Assembly (NCBI GenBank): GCA_003697065.1
Contig: RFFY01000749.1
Location: forward strand, 1 to 6,678
Length of the DNA: 6,678 bases
Direction of reading: 5' to 3'
Source: Actinomyces sp.
Lineage (GTDB): Bacteria > Actinomycetota > Acidimicrobiia > Acidimicrobiales > Aldehydirespiratoraceae
A program made the translations under genes and the position numbers. The notes beneath the pieces are model-generated. The model had not been told where the DNA came from. It saw nothing but the letters and a program-made list of their open reading frames with translations, and ran no database searches. Shown here piece by piece: positions 4,753 to 6,678 of the stretch (positions are counted from its first letter, which is position 1; each line of letters begins with the position of its first letter).

Positions 4753-5892
4753 GTGGATCTGTTCGAACATCAGGGCAAGGAGTTCTTCGCCCGCTACGGC
4801 CTGCCCGTCTCGCCGGGCGAGGTCGCCTTCAGCGTCGACGAGGCGGTGGCCGCCGCCGAGCGCCTCGGCCTGCCGGTGATGGTCAAGGCCCAGGTGCACA
4901 CCGGGGGTCGGGGCAAGGCCGGCGGCGTGAAGTTCGCGGCCACCCTCGACGAGGTGCGCGAGCACGCCGGCAACATCCTCGGTCTCGACATCCGGGGTCA
5001 CATCGTCCAGCGCCTCTGGATCGAGAAGGCGTCCGACATCGCCGACGAGTTCTACGCCAGCTTCACCCTCGACCGGTCGGCCAAGAAGCACCTCGGCATG
5101 CTGTCGGCCGAGGGCGGGGTCGAGATCGAGACCGTCGCCGCCGAGAACCCCGACGCCATCGCCAAGATCTGGATCGACCCCGTCGACGGTCTCGACGAGG
5201 CGACCTGCCGGGCCTGGGTCGAGGCAGCCCGTCTGCCGGCAGAGGCCGTCGAGGGCGCGGTCGAGGTGCTGTTGGGTCTGTACACCGCCTACACCGACGG
5301 CGACGCCGACCTGGTCGAGGTGAATCCCCTCATCCTCACCCCCGACGGACGAGTCCACGTGCTCGACGCCAAGGTCACCCTCGACGGCAACGCCGTGTTC
5401 CGGCACCCCGACTACGAGCAGTACGACGCCACCCAGCCCCGCGACGAGCGGGAGAAGGCCGCCCACGCCAAAGGGCTCCAGTACGTGGGCCTCGACGGCA
5501 ACGTCGGCGTGATCGCCAACGGTGCCGGGCTGGCCATGAGCACCGTCGACGTCGTGAACCAGGTGGGGGGGTCCCCGGCGAACTTCCTCGACATCGGGGG
5601 CGGGGCGAACGCCGACGTCATGTCGGCGGCCCTCGAGGTCATCAACAACGACCCGGCGGTCCGCTCGATCCTGATCAACATCTTCGGTGGCATCACCCGG
5701 GGCGAGGAGATCGCCAACGGCATCGTCGAGGCCATGCGGCGTGTCGACATCTCCTCGCCGATCGTGATCCGCCTCGACGGCACCAACGCCGACGAGGGTC
5801 GCGAGATCCTGCGGCCCCATCTCAGTGACCGCCTCCAGATGGAAGACACCATGCTCGCCGCCGCCCGCCGCGCCGTCGAGCTGGCCGGCTGA
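4753..5892 (+). CDS. sucC: Succinyl-CoA synthetase (ADP/GDP-forming) subunit beta
   Basis: This 379-residue subunit, close to the usual 380-390, joins SucD in converting succinyl-CoA, phosphate and NDP to succinate, CoA and NTP in the TCA cycle. The N-terminus MDLFEHQGKEFFARYGLPV is the family's standard beginning. The ATP-grasp domain (about 1-235) has VKAQVHTGGRGKAGGVK (44-60) for nucleotide binding, EVNPL (189-193) and Asp205 for Mg2+. The C-terminal CoA-ligase domain (about 245-379) has GNVGVIANGAGLAMSTVD (249-266), NFLDIGGGAN (278-287) and the FGGITR loop (311-316), which forms the interface with the alpha subunit. Whether ATP or GTP is made cannot be read with confidence. sucD starts 18 bases downstream, so the two form an operon. 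Confidence 0.97.
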   Translation: MDLFEHQGKEFFARYGLPVSPGEVAFSVDEAVAAAERLGLPVMVKAQVHTGGRGKAGGVKFAATLDEVREHAGNILGLDIRGHIVQRLWIEKASDIADEFYASFTLDRSAKKHLGMLSAEGGVEIETVAAENPDAIAKIWIDPVDGLDEATCRAWVEAARLPAEAVEGAVEVLLGLYTAYTDGDADLVEVNPLILTPDGRVHVLDAKVTLDGNAVFRHPDYEQYDATQPRDEREKAAHAKGLQYVGLDGNVGVIANGAGLAMSTVDVVNQVGGSPANFLDIGGGANADVMSAALEVINNDPAVRSILINIFGGITRGEEIANGIVEAMRRVDISSPIVIRLDGTNADEGREILRPHLSDRLQMEDTMLAAARRAVELAG

Positions 5893-5910
5893 CCGGGAAG
5901 GAACCGCACC

Positions 5911-6678
5911 ATGTCGATCTTCGTCGACGAGAACACCAGGGTCGTCTACCAGGGCCTGACCGGCTCCCAGGGCCGCTACTACGGCCTGTTGAACCGCGAC
6001 TACGGGACCCGGGTCGTGGCGGGCACCAACCCCCGCAAGGCCGGCACCGACGTCGAGGGCATCCCGATCTTCGCCACCGTCGGCGAGGCCGTCGAGGCGA
6101 CGGGAGCGACGGCGAGCTGCATCTTCATCCCCGCCCCCGGCGTGAAGGACGCCGTCATCGAGGCCGCCGAGGGCGGCGTCGAGTTCATCGTCGTCATCAC
6201 CGAGGGCGTGCCCATGCACGACGAGGCCTGGTTCTACAACAAGCTCCGGCGCGACCACCCGAACGTGCGCCTCCTGGGCCCCAACTGCCCGGGGATCATC
6301 AGCCCCGGGCGATGCAACATCGGGATCACGGCCGGCCACATCGCCCAGCCCGGCGGGCCCGTGGGCATCGTGTCGCGCTCGGGCACCCTGACCTACCAGG
6401 CCCTCTACGAGCTGAAGCAGAAGGGGATCGGGGTGACGACCTGCGTCGGGATCGGGGGCGATCCCGTGCCGGGCACCTCCTTCATCGACTGCCTCGAGGC
6501 CTTCGAAGCCGACCCCGACACCCGGGCCGTCATGATGATCGGCGAGATCGGCGGCAGCGCCGAGGAGGAGGCGGCCGCTTTCATCGCCGAGAACATGTCG
6601 AAGCCCGTGGCGGCCTACGTGGCCGGGGTGACCGCCCCGCCGGGCAAGAAGATGGGCCACGCCGGCGCCATCGTCTCC
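5911..6678 (+). CDS. sucD: Succinyl-CoA synthetase subunit alpha (partial, 3' end missing)
   Basis: This shows 256 residues with no stop before the window ends; full SucD proteins are about 290-300 residues, so some 35-45 are missing. The N-terminal Rossmann CoA-binding domain has VVYQGLTGSQGRYYGLLN (11-28) and the GTNPRKAG loop (38-45). ITEGVPMHD (96-104) and LLGPNCPGIISPG (121-133) follow. The ligase domain has GIVSRSGTLTYQALYEL (152-168), GIGGDPVPGTSF (180-191) and GEIGGSAEEEAA (211-222). The catalytic His that is transiently phosphorylated is His250 in KKMGHAGAIVS, six residues before the cut. GGGAAGGAA at 5895-5903 is a clear Shine-Dalgarno for the ATG at 5911. Nothing in the visible part looks damaged. 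Confidence 0.96.
   Translation, partial: MSIFVDENTRVVYQGLTGSQGRYYGLLNRDYGTRVVAGTNPRKAGTDVEGIPIFATVGEAVEATGATASCIFIPAPGVKDAVIEAAEGGVEFIVVITEGVPMHDEAWFYNKLRRDHPNVRLLGPNCPGIISPGRCNIGITAGHIAQPGGPVGIVSRSGTLTYQALYELKQKGIGVTTCVGIGGDPVPGTSFIDCLEAFEADPDTRAVMMIGEIGGSAEEEAAAFIAENMSKPVAAYVAGVTAPPGKKMGHAGAIVS

Noticed and set aside
4630..6660. A 676-residue open frame on the minus strand opposite sucCD
   Set aside because: It runs antisense to sucC and sucD, both certain by motif. Its product is a Gly/Asp/His/Val-rich sequence with no domain pattern, as expected for the complement of GC-rich codons.

Overview
The window is GC-rich and reads as actinobacterial chromosome. GTG starts are used, Shine-Dalgarno sites are weak or absent in places, and the order is a PcrA/UvrD1-type helicase end, then a variable block, then sucC-sucD. 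That helicase-to-sucCD order is known in actinobacteria (for example uvrD1-Rv0950c-sucC-sucD in Mycobacterium tuberculosis). A deep-branching group such as Acidimicrobiia is plausible, but the sequence alone cannot prove it.

Layout: bases 2-190 (+) are the last codons of the helicase. Bases 191-281 are a short control region holding a perfect 14-base palindrome, GGGACCTAGGTCCC, with the architecture of a DosR/DevR box. Bases 282-3227 (+) form a tightly packed four-gene operon: a membrane-anchored blue-copper protein, a 56-residue one-helix subunit IIa, a CuA subunit II, and the heme/CuB subunit I of a B-family (ba3-type) terminal oxidase. A strong hairpin (3238-3275) follows. Bases 4555-3315 (-) form a two-gene operon with overlapping stop and start: a membrane-anchored protein of unknown function with a Rieske-like but ligand-less C-terminal part, then an AlaX-type alanyl-tRNA editing protein. 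Bases 4753-5892 and 5911-6678 (+) are succinyl-CoA synthetase beta (sucC) and alpha (sucD); sucD runs off the end.

How the parts fit: the four-gene block looks like a self-contained respiratory module in which the cupredoxin could hand electrons to CuA and then to the heme/CuB site. The palindrome just upstream suggests control by a low-oxygen or redox-type NarL/FixJ-family response regulator. SucCD makes ATP or GTP and succinate in the TCA cycle, feeding the same respiratory chain. AlaX removes serine (or glycine) from mischarged tRNA-Ala and has no obvious functional tie to its neighbours. No mobile element, CRISPR array, tRNA or rRNA was seen. The window holds known families; the more unusual points are the DosR-like box on a ba3 operon, the cupredoxin as first gene of the operon, and the Asp-for-Cys change in the AlaX metal motif.
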